A stretch of 64,000 bases of DNA from Mortierella sp. BCC40632 (Eukaryota > Mortierellomycota > Mortierellomycetes > Mortierellales > Mortierellaceae), in contig WAEK01000001.1 in the NCBI GenBank assembly GCA_011634665.1, forward strand, positions 2,120,501 to 2,184,500, written 5' to 3'. Positions 23,046-35,300 of the stretch are shown in pieces. The first letter of the stretch is position 1. Each line of letters opens with the position of its first letter. Below the pieces are notes generated by a model. That model saw nothing but the letters and a program-made list of their open reading frames with translations. It did no database searches and had not been told where the DNA came from. The position numbers were made by a program, and so were the translations under genes.

Positions 23046-23764
23046 GAAATCGAGGACGAGGGGCAACCATGTTGTGTTGTTGCTCTGTCACTTTTACCTC
23101 GTCTTTGTTGTTCTGAGCGTTCGTCCGGGGACACAAGGGTTCTCCTGAAAAATACAGTTGGGCAGGTCTCTTTTAAGCAACTCGTTCTCCTTTCTATCGC
23201 CTCGACATCCTCTTCTTCCTTTCCATTTCTTGTTCTTCCTCTTCCTCTTTACACTCACACACCTTGAACCTGTCGGCATCTCTCTACTCCTCGGTTGTGC
23301 ACCCTATCCATAACTAGCCTTGATTGTTCAGACATCTTTCATTGAGCTCTACGCCTTTTCGAACCTCTTTCCCCCCACCACAGCCTCCAAGCTTGACATA
23401 CTTTGATCCACGACAGTCATCGATCTTTCACTGTTTGTTTTACGCAGAGCCATCCCTCTTGTGATCCTGCCAGCTCTCGAATTTGTTCGACAAAGAGAGC
23501 GCTTCCAGCTCGCTCGTTCCACTTTTGACACCACTAGCTAGTCTGTTAGAAATACTCTCGATTGAGTACCTGGCCCTGGCATCTCCATCTCTCTCTGCTC
23601 CAATTATTTTCCTTTGCCGCTTTTCTGGTTCACACACAAGATCCCATCGAAGGTGACTCCTATTTTCTGCTCTACCCTGGCCTGACGCAGCATATTTCTC
23701 CCTTGACGACCAAAAGCAAGCAAAAAAGGAAGACAACAAACCAAGCAAGAGTGAACAACACAAC

Positions 23765-23881
23765 ATGCGCGAGTACAGGCTGGTAGTTCTTGGTTCTGGC
23801 GGAGTCGGAAAATCAGCGCTGGTAAGTTCTCCACCGTCCCATCACCCCTCTCTCCCCAACCCAATGCTCCCCTTGCCTCTC

Positions 23882-23921
<40 letters not shown>

Positions 23922-25639
23922 CCCGGGTGAAATTCGCATGTAATGGATCTTCATCCCATATACCCTGGGCCCTTTGTTTTTCTTCCACACCTGGTTATAA
24001 AAGTACTGGATTATCGAGACGCCTGGACGAAGCAGGAGGAGGGAGGATAGAGAGTGGAGAACTATGGAATGCATGGTAAAAGCACATCCGTCGCCCCATT
24101 GCCCGATCGTTTCATTTCTCAGCCATTTTATTTTTACACCTGTGAATTGAAAGTGGTGTTATGAAGAGCGACATGCACCATGTGCCCCGGGTGTCCCCCC
24201 CCCCATTGTGCATGGTGTCCTAACAACCGATTCACTATATTAACTCGGATGACATGGCAATGGGGTGAAAGGAGTGATGGTTAAGGAGCCAAAAGCAAAG
24301 ACAGAGAGAGCAGACAACAGGAGGGAGACTCGCGAAAGGGGATTAAATGAAAAGGGATCATGGTTGAGTCACTAGAGCTCGGTGGTATTCATGCATTGTC
24401 GTCTCGTTTATTCCCTTCTCATCTATCTCCATCGTTGCTCTCTCTCTCTCTCTCTCTCTCTCTCGTTCTTACCTTCTCGCCGGCTTGCCTTCCCTGTCCG
24501 CAGTTTGCAAGGCGGGGCGGGGTAGCATAAACAATTGAAAAGGGGATTGAGCACAGTGGGAAGGAGAATGGGGGATTTGGGGGTGGGGGGGTGGTATGGG
24601 AAAGCAAAATTGGTCATGTTCAAGATAGACAGAGAGCGAGAGAGCAAGACTGTGAGTGTGCAAAGTGTCCAAACGCGACTGCCCAAAGGAAAGACGGGGG
24701 CGAAAATATGAGCACAATTCAACAGAGAGGGTGTAAATGATCGTTAGGTTTAGAGACGACAACAGAACTGGTGCATGAACGCTCGTTCTCTCGAGCATTT
24801 GGTCCAAACCATTTTGCTCTGTCCTTTAGCCTGTTGTCATGGCCATTGGTGGCTCGCATTGAGCGTGTTCTGGACATTTTGATTACAACGACTGGGCATC
24901 TCCCTAATCTCCCTATCTACGCAACCCTGTTGACCTGTTACTCTCTCCCCTGCTCATCAACAACCCTGCATGGATAGACGGTCCAGTTCGTACAGTCCGT
25001 ATTTGTTGAGCGATATGACCCTACAATCGAAGACTCGTATCGGAAGCAAGTCGAGGTCGATGCTCAACAGTGTATGCTGGAGATTCTGGACACAGCAGGG
25101 ACCGAGCAGTTTACAGCAATGCGCGATCTTTACATGAGGAATGGCCAAGGATTCATCCTTGTCTACTCAATCATTGCCGCAGCAACTTTCGAAGAGCTCA
25201 GGGATCTTCGTCAACAGATCTGCAACATCAAGGATTCGAGAAATGTAAGTTCGTATAGTAGAGTCGTGAGAAGTGAGTGATCATGGGATGAGAATCCACA
25301 ATGGCCAGTTTGTGCCTGAGAATTAAGGTTCCGATCCTAATTGCTTTCCTGTGGAAAACCAAGGTACTCATTGCATGTTTTTGGTTTGGTTTGACTCTTT
25401 CATAGGTCCCAATTGTTCTTGTAGGCAACAAATGTGATCTCGAGGAGGACAGAAGAGTGTCGTATGAAATGGGCGAAAGACTGGCTGAGAGCTGGGCATC
25501 AGCAAAATTCTTCGAGACATCTGCGAGGACTAGGATACGCGTTGACGATGTCTTCAACGAGCTTGTCCGTTTGATCAATAAGCAGAGTCCAGCATGGCCA
25601 GAGCGCCAACGACATAAGAAGAAATGTACCCTACTCTAG
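23765..25639 (+). CDS. Rap1/Rsr1(Bud1)-family small GTPase
   Basis: A Ras-superfamily switch of the Rap branch, acting in polarity and bud or branch site choice in fungi. Exons 23765-23821, 24978-25244, 25406-25639 give 185 aa. All G boxes are intact: GSGGVGKS at 10-17, switch I YDPTIEDS at 32-39, DTAGTEQF at 57-64, NKCD at 116-119 and ETSAR near 147. Thr at position 61 in place of Gln is the Rap hallmark, and [16 protein letters not shown] is near identical to animal Rap1. The C-terminus is polybasic (RQRHKKK) with the CaaX box CTLL, where Leu predicts geranylgeranylation. Exon 1 codes only 19 residues and stops inside the P-loop; it is followed by a 1156-nt intron, some ten times the usual size here, carrying CT and GA tracts. 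Very sure of the family. Confidence 0.96.
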
Positions 25640-26183
25640 TCTTTCCAAGACAGCTTGGAAGCTTCTCTGCTCGGTCCTGGCGTTCTTATCATGCAATTTC
25701 TACTGCCCAAATGTCCAAGTGCCCTTGATGACCTCCTCCCCCCGACACGGCATAAAGTATTTCACTTTCTCTTTCCTTTTTTCTTGATCCTTTCCAACTC
25801 TACGGGACATCAGACATCCATCCCACGCCACACAATCCTTGCGGGACTTTTCATTCCTGGCACCAAAAAAAAAAAAAAAAAAAAATGCAAACCTTGTCGT
25901 TTCTCAGACTCATTGTATTCTAGGCGGTTTCCTTTACAAAAGTGCAGCCCGCATACCCTCTCTCTCTTCCACCAATAGCAAATAAAGCAATACACCATTT
26001 TCCGTGCCGGTTGTTGCTCGTTGATGACGGTGGGAAATACAAGAATGGCGCGGGTATTCATACTGTGCAGTGCCTCTCCTCTCGGTAAAATGTTCTGTGT
26101 CAACGGAAGCATGGTATTATAAAGAATCCTGTATTGAATCGAGCTCATCCTCCTTGTCTGCTCGTTGGCACATCTAATGTATG
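25640..26183. other. Convergent intergenic region Rap1 / GPI3
   Basis: Contains an A21 tract at about 25865-25885 and an AATAAA at 25981-25986, a plausible 3' end for the GTPase transcript. No gene seen. Confidence 0.55.
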
Positions 26184-28401
26184 TCAAACCATATTGACGT
26201 TAACGCCATGGCTTACTGAGGAGAAAGCCGCCCAAGTACGTTTATGTGCATAGGAAAAGGGGGGAGGGGGAGGGGGAGAGGAAAGGGAGGGAGAGAGCAA
26301 ACACAAAGGGTGTGCCATGAGGCACATTTGGTGTGACAGAACACCCAACGCCATGTAGCCCCCTTCTCGTACCTTTTTGAACTTTTTGTAAGGGAACTTG
26401 GGTGCAGCTTCAATCTCATCTCGAGGCAGTACCCATTCCAAGTAGACCCAGAGTAGATAATCGAGTGCAATCATGATGCAGAATAGCTTCCCGACAATTA
26501 CTCCACAGCCATAGTAACTATCCCAGGGCCGTTGGGTCGAAGCAATTGAAGGGAAGAGGAGAGGGAGGGGAGGGGAATCAGAGCAAAATAAAAGTTACCA
26601 CATGGTGTGAGCAGACCAGTTTACATTCCATCATGATCGCACAACAACAAAGGCGCTTTTTGCTTTACCTCCGCAGCCTCTCGATCAAGGGTGGGTCCCT
26701 TGTCTGGGAAATAGCATCGTAAACCTTTTCTGTCCTTTCTGCAACGTTCACCCAGCTGTACATGTCCTTCAGCTCATCGTTGAATTTGGCAGGTTGTACC
26801 TCCTTTCGTTGAATCATTTCAATAGATCGATCCAACGCTGCTACCAGGTCTTTTTTAAACAAAAAGGCAAATCCGTGGCGCAAATGAGTACACAAAATAG
26901 TCATCAAAGAGGCAAGCATGCAGGCTATTGCACTCACCATCCTCCTCTGGCTTTGCAAAGATCATCATGTGCCTTGGCAGCACCTCAGGAACTCCGCCCA
27001 CTTTGGTGCTCACTACCAACAAGCCAGCACAAGCTGCTTCGACAATACCAATGCAGAACGCCTCTGTTAAGCTGGTGTTCAAAAATATTTGTCCACGCAC
27101 GAGTGTCTACACAATGTCGGGGGAAAGGAAAGACAATGCATCAGTCATCAATTCAGAAGGCAAAAGTTTAGATTAAAGGTCAACATCCTGATGTTTAAGG
27201 ACCTACGTTTCGAACTTCGTGCGCCTTGATGGATCCCAAAAACTCGACACGGTCATGGAGCAAGTGCTTTTCCCGCATCTGTTCAAGATCAATTCTCTTT
27301 GGGCCATCACCTCCAATAACAAATCGGACCTTGGAATGCTTGCGGCAGATCCTGGGGACAACTGCAACGAGAAGGTCCATACCCTTCCGATACGTCTGTC
27401 TGGAAATGACAACAATTGTCGCTAGTAAACAGAGATAGGCGGCGGCGTCAGTTTACATGATTTCCTATCACACTACTCAGCTGATGGATAAGCCGCTCAC
27501 AAGGGTGGGTGCTGTTGATGAACTTACTGACATTAGGGTCCTGCATGCTTGGGTCTGGTTTGAATCTCGAAGCAATGACAGCGTTGGGTATAACCGAGAC
27601 GTTCTGCGGAGTGAGTGCGGCACGAAGAACAGTGTTTTCCTTGCTGGGGGTCACCCAGGACGTGTGCAGTGGAAAGGAAGATAATCTGGTTAGTTTTGAT
27701 CGTAGACTTGGACACCTTCTAATAAACATTTCTTTCAGCTCTCGAGTTTCTTTTCTTTTCTTTTCTTTTTTTCTTCTTGGTACCTTGTATGAGATACACA
27801 AATGACATGATCAATGTCAGATAGCGTGAATTTGAGGAATTTGTTCATGACAATACTGCTAGGATCTGAGAACCCAAAGAGAGAGTGATCTGTGAAGCAG
27901 GTTTTAAGGCCCATTGTACGGGCATGAATGATGGCCTCATGGCACATCGAAGAGAAGGCTTGATGGCCATGAACAATCGAAATACGTTCTCGAAGGACAA
28001 TAGAGCGAAAGATAGGAAAGAAACCATAAAGTGTGGGTGGAGTCGCAGCTTGGAAGACAACCAGCATAGGAACATGGTAAACCTTGAGTCCATTGGTTAG
28101 ACATCGAACACCAGTCCGACCGCCGTAAGCATGGGTGATAATGATGACCTTGTGTCCTCGTTGGATCAACCTTTGAGATAAATGATACAAGTGTGATTCC
28201 ACTCCTCCAGCATTCGGATAGAAAAAATCCGATACCATGCTATCCAAAAGCAAATAAAAGCAGAGTGAGAGAACAGCCAGAATAATTTGAGTGGGACGGC
28301 ACGGTTATGTCTACAGAACCAAGACGCACGCAGAGCATCACTCCATTGTTTAAGACAGGCAACCATTTTGGAATGAATCCCTACCAAATGTTGTATGGCA
28401 T
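26184..28401 (-). CDS. SPT14: GPI-GlcNAc transferase catalytic subunit (PIG-A/Gpi3/Spt14)
   Basis: Transfers GlcNAc from UDP-GlcNAc to phosphatidylinositol on the ER, the first step of GPI-anchor synthesis. Seven minus-strand exons: 28401-28385, 28239-27784, 27643-27528, 27421-27207, 27106-26938, 26849-26669, 26517-26184, totalling 495 aa. The first exon is only 17 nt and codes MPYNIC, which restores the conserved [11 protein letters not shown] start. Other marks are [30 protein letters not shown], the GT4 nucleotide-sugar motif EAFCIGIVE (E-x7-E, about 284-292), [12 protein letters not shown], and a C-terminal hydrophobic anchor ([16 protein letters not shown]). The last about 60 residues are Ser/Pro-rich and unlike the family, so a last intron may have been missed near 26375. 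It is divergent from SYF1 with 529 nt between the starts. Confidence 0.94.
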
Positions 28402-28930
28402 TAGTGTAGACTAGGGCTCAGTAAAGGCCTCTCTCGTGATGAATAGGCGGTGTGCTAGTTCGTGCTCGAGTCTTCGAAAACAGATGATGTCCAATCTCTC
28501 GGGTATGGATTGTCTGGTCGATTGTGCGACGCCCAAAAAGCCAGGGCTTTCTCAAATTGGAGACAGTTGCAGGTTAGACTTAAGGAGTGTTTGAGCAGGC
28601 CCCATGTCATTGTTCTCAGTAGCAATCAGGAAATCAGTTGCAGCCCGTAGGATGGCAAAAAGGTGGGTATAGCTCCCTACTTAGCCATATCAAACAGAGG
28701 GCGGTACTTTGACTAATACTTGGGACCCCGGCAAAGAGCTTTGCCTTCCGAGGCTCTGCCTTCCTGAACCATTTGAAGTCGCGTCTTCAGTTGGGTCTGG
28801 TCGGTCTGGTGGCTTGGTGATCGAGGTTGATCCTCTTCAGGTCTGTAGCGAAATAGACTTTGGAGAGCCATCGCAGCACTTTCTCCTTGCAAGCTCGACC
28901 AGATAGATCTCCTCACACCTATTCGACATC
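28402..28930. promoter_or_regulatory. Bidirectional promoter region GPI3 / SYF1
   Basis: 529 nt separate the two start codons of divergently transcribed genes, so both promoters and leaders must lie here. No specific motif is claimed. Confidence 0.5.
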
Positions 28931-31900
28931 ATGCCAGGAGAGAGAAAGACTAAAGGAAAGCGAGGCAAAGCTGCCGCGCCTGCAGACAATTCTAATCTTA
29001 TGGACATTGTCCTCGAAGATTCCATCAACATCGTAAGCATCCTCACAACCATCAACCATGTCTGGGTTTGTGCATTAGTATTGAAATGCATCTCTGGAAT
29101 TAACCCTTGAGCGATTCTCAATTATAGGCGGAAAAAGACCTTGCATTTGAAGAAGACCTGCTAAGGAACCCATATTCGCTTCGACATTGGCTACGCTACA
29201 TTGATCACCACTCGAGCTCACCCATTGCACAGCGTTTTGTTATTTATGAGCGTGCCGTGAAGGAGTTACCGGGTTCATACAAATTGTGGAAGACATATCT
29301 TGATCAACGGAGCCAACACTTGGAGAAGCGTGGTTTGTCATATGTTGAGGCTCAAGATGAATGGGAGAGTGTAGACAGCTGTTATGAAAGATCCCTGGTG
29401 CTACTCCACAAAGTAAGTGAGCAAATGCAGGTTCTCGGGGATTGTGTTGTACTTTGTGAAGGTGAGTAAATGTATTAAAGGATGTACCCCCGCCTTGCCT
29501 TATTTCCGTTTATAGATGCCAAGGATCTGGATTGACTACCTGGAGCATCTCATGGCAACTCCCAGAATCACTAAAGTGAGGCGGACGTTCGACCGAGCGT
29601 TGCGAGCTCTTCCAATTACACAGCATATTCGTATCTGGGGAATTTATTTGGACTGGGCAAAGAAGATTGGTGGCGAAACAGCACTAAAGGTTTACAAAAG
29701 ATATTTGAAGGTATGTTCATGAATTATGCATATTTTTATTCTTTTCAACAGCGGTATGAACTGGCGTTGATGCAGAGAAACGAGGAATTATTTAATTGAC
29801 CAAAGTATTCCTACACGATCAACCTCAAAATAGTTGGAGCCCAATCGTGGAGAGGATTATGTTGATTTGTTGATCTCTATGGAGCGTTATGATGAGGCAG
29901 CTGCGAGACTCTGCAAGATGATCAACGACGAAAAATTCCAGTCTCTTCACGGAAAGTCTCACTATCAACTCTGGCGCCAATTGTGCGATATTATTTGTAC
30001 ACATCCAAAGGATATCAAATCTCTACCCATTGAAAATATTATTCGAAGTGGCATCAAGCGTTTCACGGATCAGACCGGGCGACTCTGGAACGACCTTGCA
30101 AAATACTGGATTCTGCTTGGACATTTTGAAAAGGCGAGGGATGTATATGAGGAGGCAGTTACATCCGTGATGACCGTCCGCGACTTTACCCAGGTCTTCG
30201 ACGCTTACGCAGAATTTGAGGAGTCGGTGATCAGTGCTAAAATGGAGGCTGCCGAGTCTGCAGAGGCCAATGGAGAAGAAGTCGACCAATTGGATCTTGA
30301 TATGCGCTTAATGAGACTCGAAAGACTTATGGAGAGACGCCCATTCCTTGTAAATGAGGTCTTGTTACGTCAGAACCCCAACAGCGTTCATGAGTGGCAA
30401 AAGCGCGTGGAGCTCTGGGGCGACAATGGCCAAAAGGTTGTCGACACATATACTCAGGCTGTCACGACCATTCATCCCAAGAAGGCCGATGGAAAGCTAC
30501 ACACGCTTTGGGTCAATTTTGGAAAGTTTTATGAGGACGGAGGCGATATCAAGTCTGCTCGAACCATCTACGAAAAGGCAACCAAGGTTAATTACAAAAC
30601 AGTCAACGATTTGGCGGATATCTGGTGCGAGTACGCCGAGATGGAGCTTCGAAACGAGTAAGTTGTGTGCGTCGTCTGAGGGAACTTTACCGAAGCCAGG
30701 GGGAGCCATCTTTTCTTTTTTTTTATCCATGCTGATCGGGTTTTTTTTTTTTTTCAGGAACTATGATGCTGCACTTCAAGTTATGGCTCGGGCCACGATA
30801 CCTCCTAAGCAAAAAAATATCGCTTTTCACGACGAGGTAAGAGGCAGAAGAGTTATAGGTACTTGATTTGCTGAGTGGCGTATCTGTACAAGATTTGACT
30901 AATCCGACTATTCTATCGATTAGACTCTACCTGTTCAAATCCGAGTATTCAAGTCATTACGTCTGTGGTCGTTTTATGTTGACCTGGAAGAGTCCATTGG
31001 AACAGTGGAGTCTACCAAGGCCGTTTATGACAGGATCCTGGAGCTGAAGATTGCCAACCCACAGATCATTGTCAATTATGCCAATTTCCTGGAAGAGAAC
31101 AAATTCTTTGAGGATAGCTACAAGGTCTACGAGCGCGGAATTGATCTTTTTGGCTATCCTATTGCCTTCGAGCTTTGGAACACATACCTCGTCAAGTTTA
31201 TTGATCGTTATGTAAGAAGCTAGAAGTAATTTTTTTCTTAGGTGTCGTCTCCTTTTGAAAGTCAATGTGTTTCTCACCTTTCCAACTCGATACCCTTTCT
31301 TTCTTTCCTTATGTTAAAATAGGGTGGCACCAAACTCGAACGAGCACGCGATCTTTTTGAACAGGCAGTAGAAAAGCTCCCAGCCAAGCATGCCAAACCA
31401 ATTTACTTGATGTATGGCAACCTAGAGGAGACTCATGGATTGGCACGACATGCAATGAGTATCTACGACCGGGCTACCAAAGCAGTTTCCGACGAAGATC
31501 GGGCTGAAATGTATCATTTCTATATTGCCAAGGCAGCAACTATGTTTGGAGTCACGTCCACGCGTGAGATTTATGAACGTGCGATTGAGGTCTTGCCCGA
31601 CAAGGACGCAAGGGTGATGTGTTTGCGATATGCAGAGATGGAGCGCAAGTTGGGCGAAATTGATCGTGCAAGAGGCATTTTTGCTCATGGGAGTCAATTC
31701 TGCGATCCAAGGGTAAGTGACTTCTGTTCTTTGTTTTATTTTCTTCTTGAGCAATTTGTAAAGGGTTGTCAAACAAAGTATCGTGGATTAGCTGATTAAG
31801 TATACAATACGATTTATGTGTTTATCTATGTATACCCTCTCTATAGGTTGCACCAGAATATTGGCAAGCGTGGCATGACTTTGAAGTCCAGCATGGAAAC

Positions 31901-32116
31901 GAGGATACTTTCAAGGAAATGCTTCGTATCAAGCGAAGTGTTCAAGTGCAATTCAACACAGATGTCAGCTATATTACTGCTCAGATGATCCAGAGTCAGG
32001 AAAAGAACAAGGCTGCTGCCAACAATGTCGATGGTTCCTCAGGGGATGCAATGCAGACATTGGACCGAATGACCTCAGGAGGACCTGGTGGAATGATGTT
32101 TGTCAAGTAAGTGCTA

Positions 32117-32160
<44 letters not shown>

Positions 32161-32228
32161 AACATTCCTTGTCTTTCCTTCTCTCTAGGTCAAAGACCCA
32201 TTCCGTAGAACCCACAGTAGCTCCATAA
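28931..32228 (+). CDS. SYF1: Pre-mRNA-splicing factor Syf1 (XAB2)
   Basis: A HAT-repeat scaffold of the Prp19-associated (NTC) complex in the spliceosome. Nine exons: 28931-29032, 29128-29412, 29516-29710, 29834-30657, 30758-30836, 30924-31211, 31323-31712, 31847-32106, 32189-32228, joining in frame to 820 aa, normal for the family. After a basic leader, HAT (half-a-TPR) repeats run almost to the end, for example [65 protein letters not shown] and [18 protein letters not shown]. The C-terminus has the [10 protein letters not shown] segment typical of Syf1. The last exon codes only 13 residues after an intron with a long T tract. The 3' end lies 80 nt from the end of URB1 on the other strand, so the two transcripts may overlap. 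Confidence 0.96.
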
Positions 32229-32308
32229 AAAATCAGAGTGGTTTTGTTTATGACCATCTATTATATGCTGTTCAACTGACGACAGGTTGACAAAAGAACA
32301 AATATTTG

Positions 32309-35300
32309 CTAATCTGAGGACTCTATCGAGCGTGCCATCTCAATGGCCTCCACAATACGATAACAGAGCGCGCGTGATAGGATAGCACTCTTCTCCTCTG
32401 GTGTGACTGATGGCGAACACTTCATGACCAGCTCAAATCCCAAGCAAACAATTCTGCTATGGCTCTGGACAGGGGCAGTATCGACCCTGTAAAGCAGATC
32501 AAGAGGGTCAGAGCGTGCGGGGCAATGGTCTCCTAAGATTCGTGAGGAAATGGTCGGGATCGGAACAGGGCACTGCTCTGCTGAGATGACCATTGCTTGC
32601 TCACATGCGAGGAGTGTCATGAGGAGCTGTTGGACATGGAGTCTGTTGAAGAAGGATTCGTTCATGCCACTATCGACAGACTCGTTTCCAAATGACAGTA
32701 GGTAAGAGAAGAGCTGGATAATTGACTCGAGCGATGATAAAGCCCATGCAACGTTGACGCTATTGATTTTGATGACGCCTAAAAAGAAGCAACGATTGGT
32801 GTCAATATCAAACCTTTTTTGATGGGGGTGGGATGGGGGTGAGGGGTGAGATGAGGTGATAACGCAGTAGTAAGAACATATGTGACATACTCATTTGCCG
32901 AAGTAGGGTACTGGCGATGTTAGCCACTTGGTTTCTCCAGACGCCATTCATCCAGCGAACACTCTCCTTTGGACAGGATTGGATCGTCCGGAGAAGAAGT
33001 CTTGCCGGCACCAACGAAAACTCATTCTCCTTCGCCATGATGTTGAAAGCTGCGAATGTATGCAACCAACTCAAGAAGGCGCTTTGAGTGATTAGCTGAA
33101 GAGAGACCTTTGGCAATGCGACCGTATTGAACAAGACCTAATTATATCGGGTAGTTGTCAAATGGGAGGTTAGAGACTGAGGTCTTTTTTTTTTTTTTTG
33201 GCGAGAAATATCTTCTTGTTTCTTTACCTCGATCACGATCTTCTTGGACAATGGCTCACTCAGCTGAGAGTTGAAAAAGGCTACCAGTAGATCGATAATA
33301 TGTCGTCTCTTGTAAAGTTTGTAGTCCTCGGACGACTTTGTTGAAGCCGCCAAGAGTCGCAAGAGCCAGACGCGTTCCTTTCGGTGATGATCGGACGACG
33401 AATTAAAGAGACTGTAGAACATGGGGATGTCCTCAAAGTCAATCGTTGGTCGTTGCAAACAAAACTTGTTCACATGTGGATACATAAAATGGTCCGGTCT
33501 CAGGATTGTCGCAAGAGCATGGATTACAAAAGAGGTGATGGCGGCTGGAACTCGAGGAGCAATCATCTCTTCACGACCCACGATGGAGTTTTTGAAGGTA
33601 CTCAAAAGAAGCTGTAGTTGATTTTTTTCTCTCATGGTAGCATGCTATACCGAAAGGGTAAGGAATTGTCATCCGATCATCGGGTCTTGTTAGTTAGTGG
33701 GTTCTATCCAATGTGTTGATAAAAATTGAAAATATTGTAGAGAAGGCCTTACCGACAACATCACGTAAAATTCGTCCATCAGTGAGTAGGCCGCTAGACG
33801 CATCTGCTCATCGTTTGAAGAGAGTGCAGCAACGATCATGCCCAGCCCATTGACCTCAATAAGTCTTCGGCAGTCCAACTGGTTTCCAAAAGACATGAGT
33901 GTTGCAAAAAGTGGAAGCATGAACGAGGGATCATAGACAGGCATTGGATCCAACTTCAAAGCCTCGTCGTTGTATTCCTTGAGGGTCACTTGGGGGGCAT
34001 CACTCTCCAGGAGTCGATCTTGAGGAAAGTGAATAACCGAGGTCATCATCGTATTTGGGTCAATCAGGTCCAGACTTTCACTGATCATGGCTTGACCAAA
34101 AAGGGAGCTCGAAGACTTGGAGTTCTCAACCCCTAAACCCCAGATCGGGGCACGACCCGAGATAGAACCGGCTGTCTGAGACTCTGTGATTCGAAGAACA
34201 GCAAGTAAAATCTGGTCGGCAACGCTCGTGGAAGCAGAGTAGCACGAGAGAAGTGTGGGAAGGAAGCCTGCCTTGCAGCATGTCTGAGGCTCGAGTCTGG
34301 TCAGGGTATAGATCAGTTGTACAATTGCCAGGCGACTCTTGTAGTTTTCCGGGATCTTATACTTGTTCGATGGTGCCGTAGCCATGACTGATGACGCAAA
34401 GAGCTTGTTTTTGAACAGCGTTTGCAAGATCTGAGGAAGTACGGATCCTTGAGAGCTCTAGAGTTAACAAATTATAAGGATTCGTTACTAAATGTTTAGC
34501 AAGTTCGAAAAAAAAAAAACAACTGGAAATCATACTTGAACACATGGCCTACTGTTTACCTCGGTGTAATATTTCTGAGCAAGGCAGGCCGAAAAGTGGA
34601 TCAGCTCTACGTTGTCAAGCGCCTTCTCGATTGCAAAGGACACAAGCTCAAAAAGGACCTTTTGGTCGATGTAGAGCTTTCTCTCCTCAACATGGGATTC
34701 CAATATCCTGGTCAAACGTTCGGATACTGGCGAGAGCCACTCAACTTCACCTTGAACATCAATGACATTAATCAGCATACGGACAGCCTTTTCAAACCAT
34801 CTAGACATCCGATCCTGTCTCTCCAACGGTCTCCAGTCATCGTCCAATTTTTTTGTTCTCTCGATCAATGACTCAACCATCCGCACCGTATCTAGGCCAA
34901 TTCTGGGTAGGTTCTCAAAAAGGATCCAGACTTGATTGACCTCATCCTCGTCCTCTGGTGGTACAGTGAGCGCCGTGAGGATTGCCGCGATCTCGGAAAG
35001 CATGATAGTCACTTTGGAGCAGTACAATGCCCCTCCAACACTCTTTACGACAACTGACAAGAGCTGTGACCGAAGTGAGCTTGCTGCACGGTGATCAGTC
35101 TCTATTGCAGAACTGGACCACTGATACTGCTCTCCGTCAAAATAAGCCATTCGATTCATGAGTGCGTGAAGCAATGCGATGAAGTCGGGCTTATCGAGTC
35201 TTGATTCGATTTCGGACTCTGACATGTCAAGAATTTTCTCGATCAACCGTCCACGGAAGTCGGCAGACGCTGTCACCAGAGAAGCTAGAATGAGATAGCG

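Larger units (their letters stand above)
19441..23764. other. Long non-coding interval between divergent cyclin and Rap1 genes
   Basis: About 4.3 kb without a recognisable gene, in a window where genes otherwise sit 80-1500 nt apart. ORFs of up to 156 aa exist on both strands but have no recognised motifs, low-complexity reading and no splice-consistent extension. The interval holds the (GTCT)n, GATGGCAAT-type and (GA)n repeats listed separately and an A25 tract near 21870. It may hold upstream regulatory DNA, a long 5' leader for the GTPase gene or a non-coding RNA. Confidence 0.5.

Noticed and set aside
22686..23148. ORFs on both strands across the GA repeats
   Set aside because: Repeat-driven; composition changes with repeat phase.
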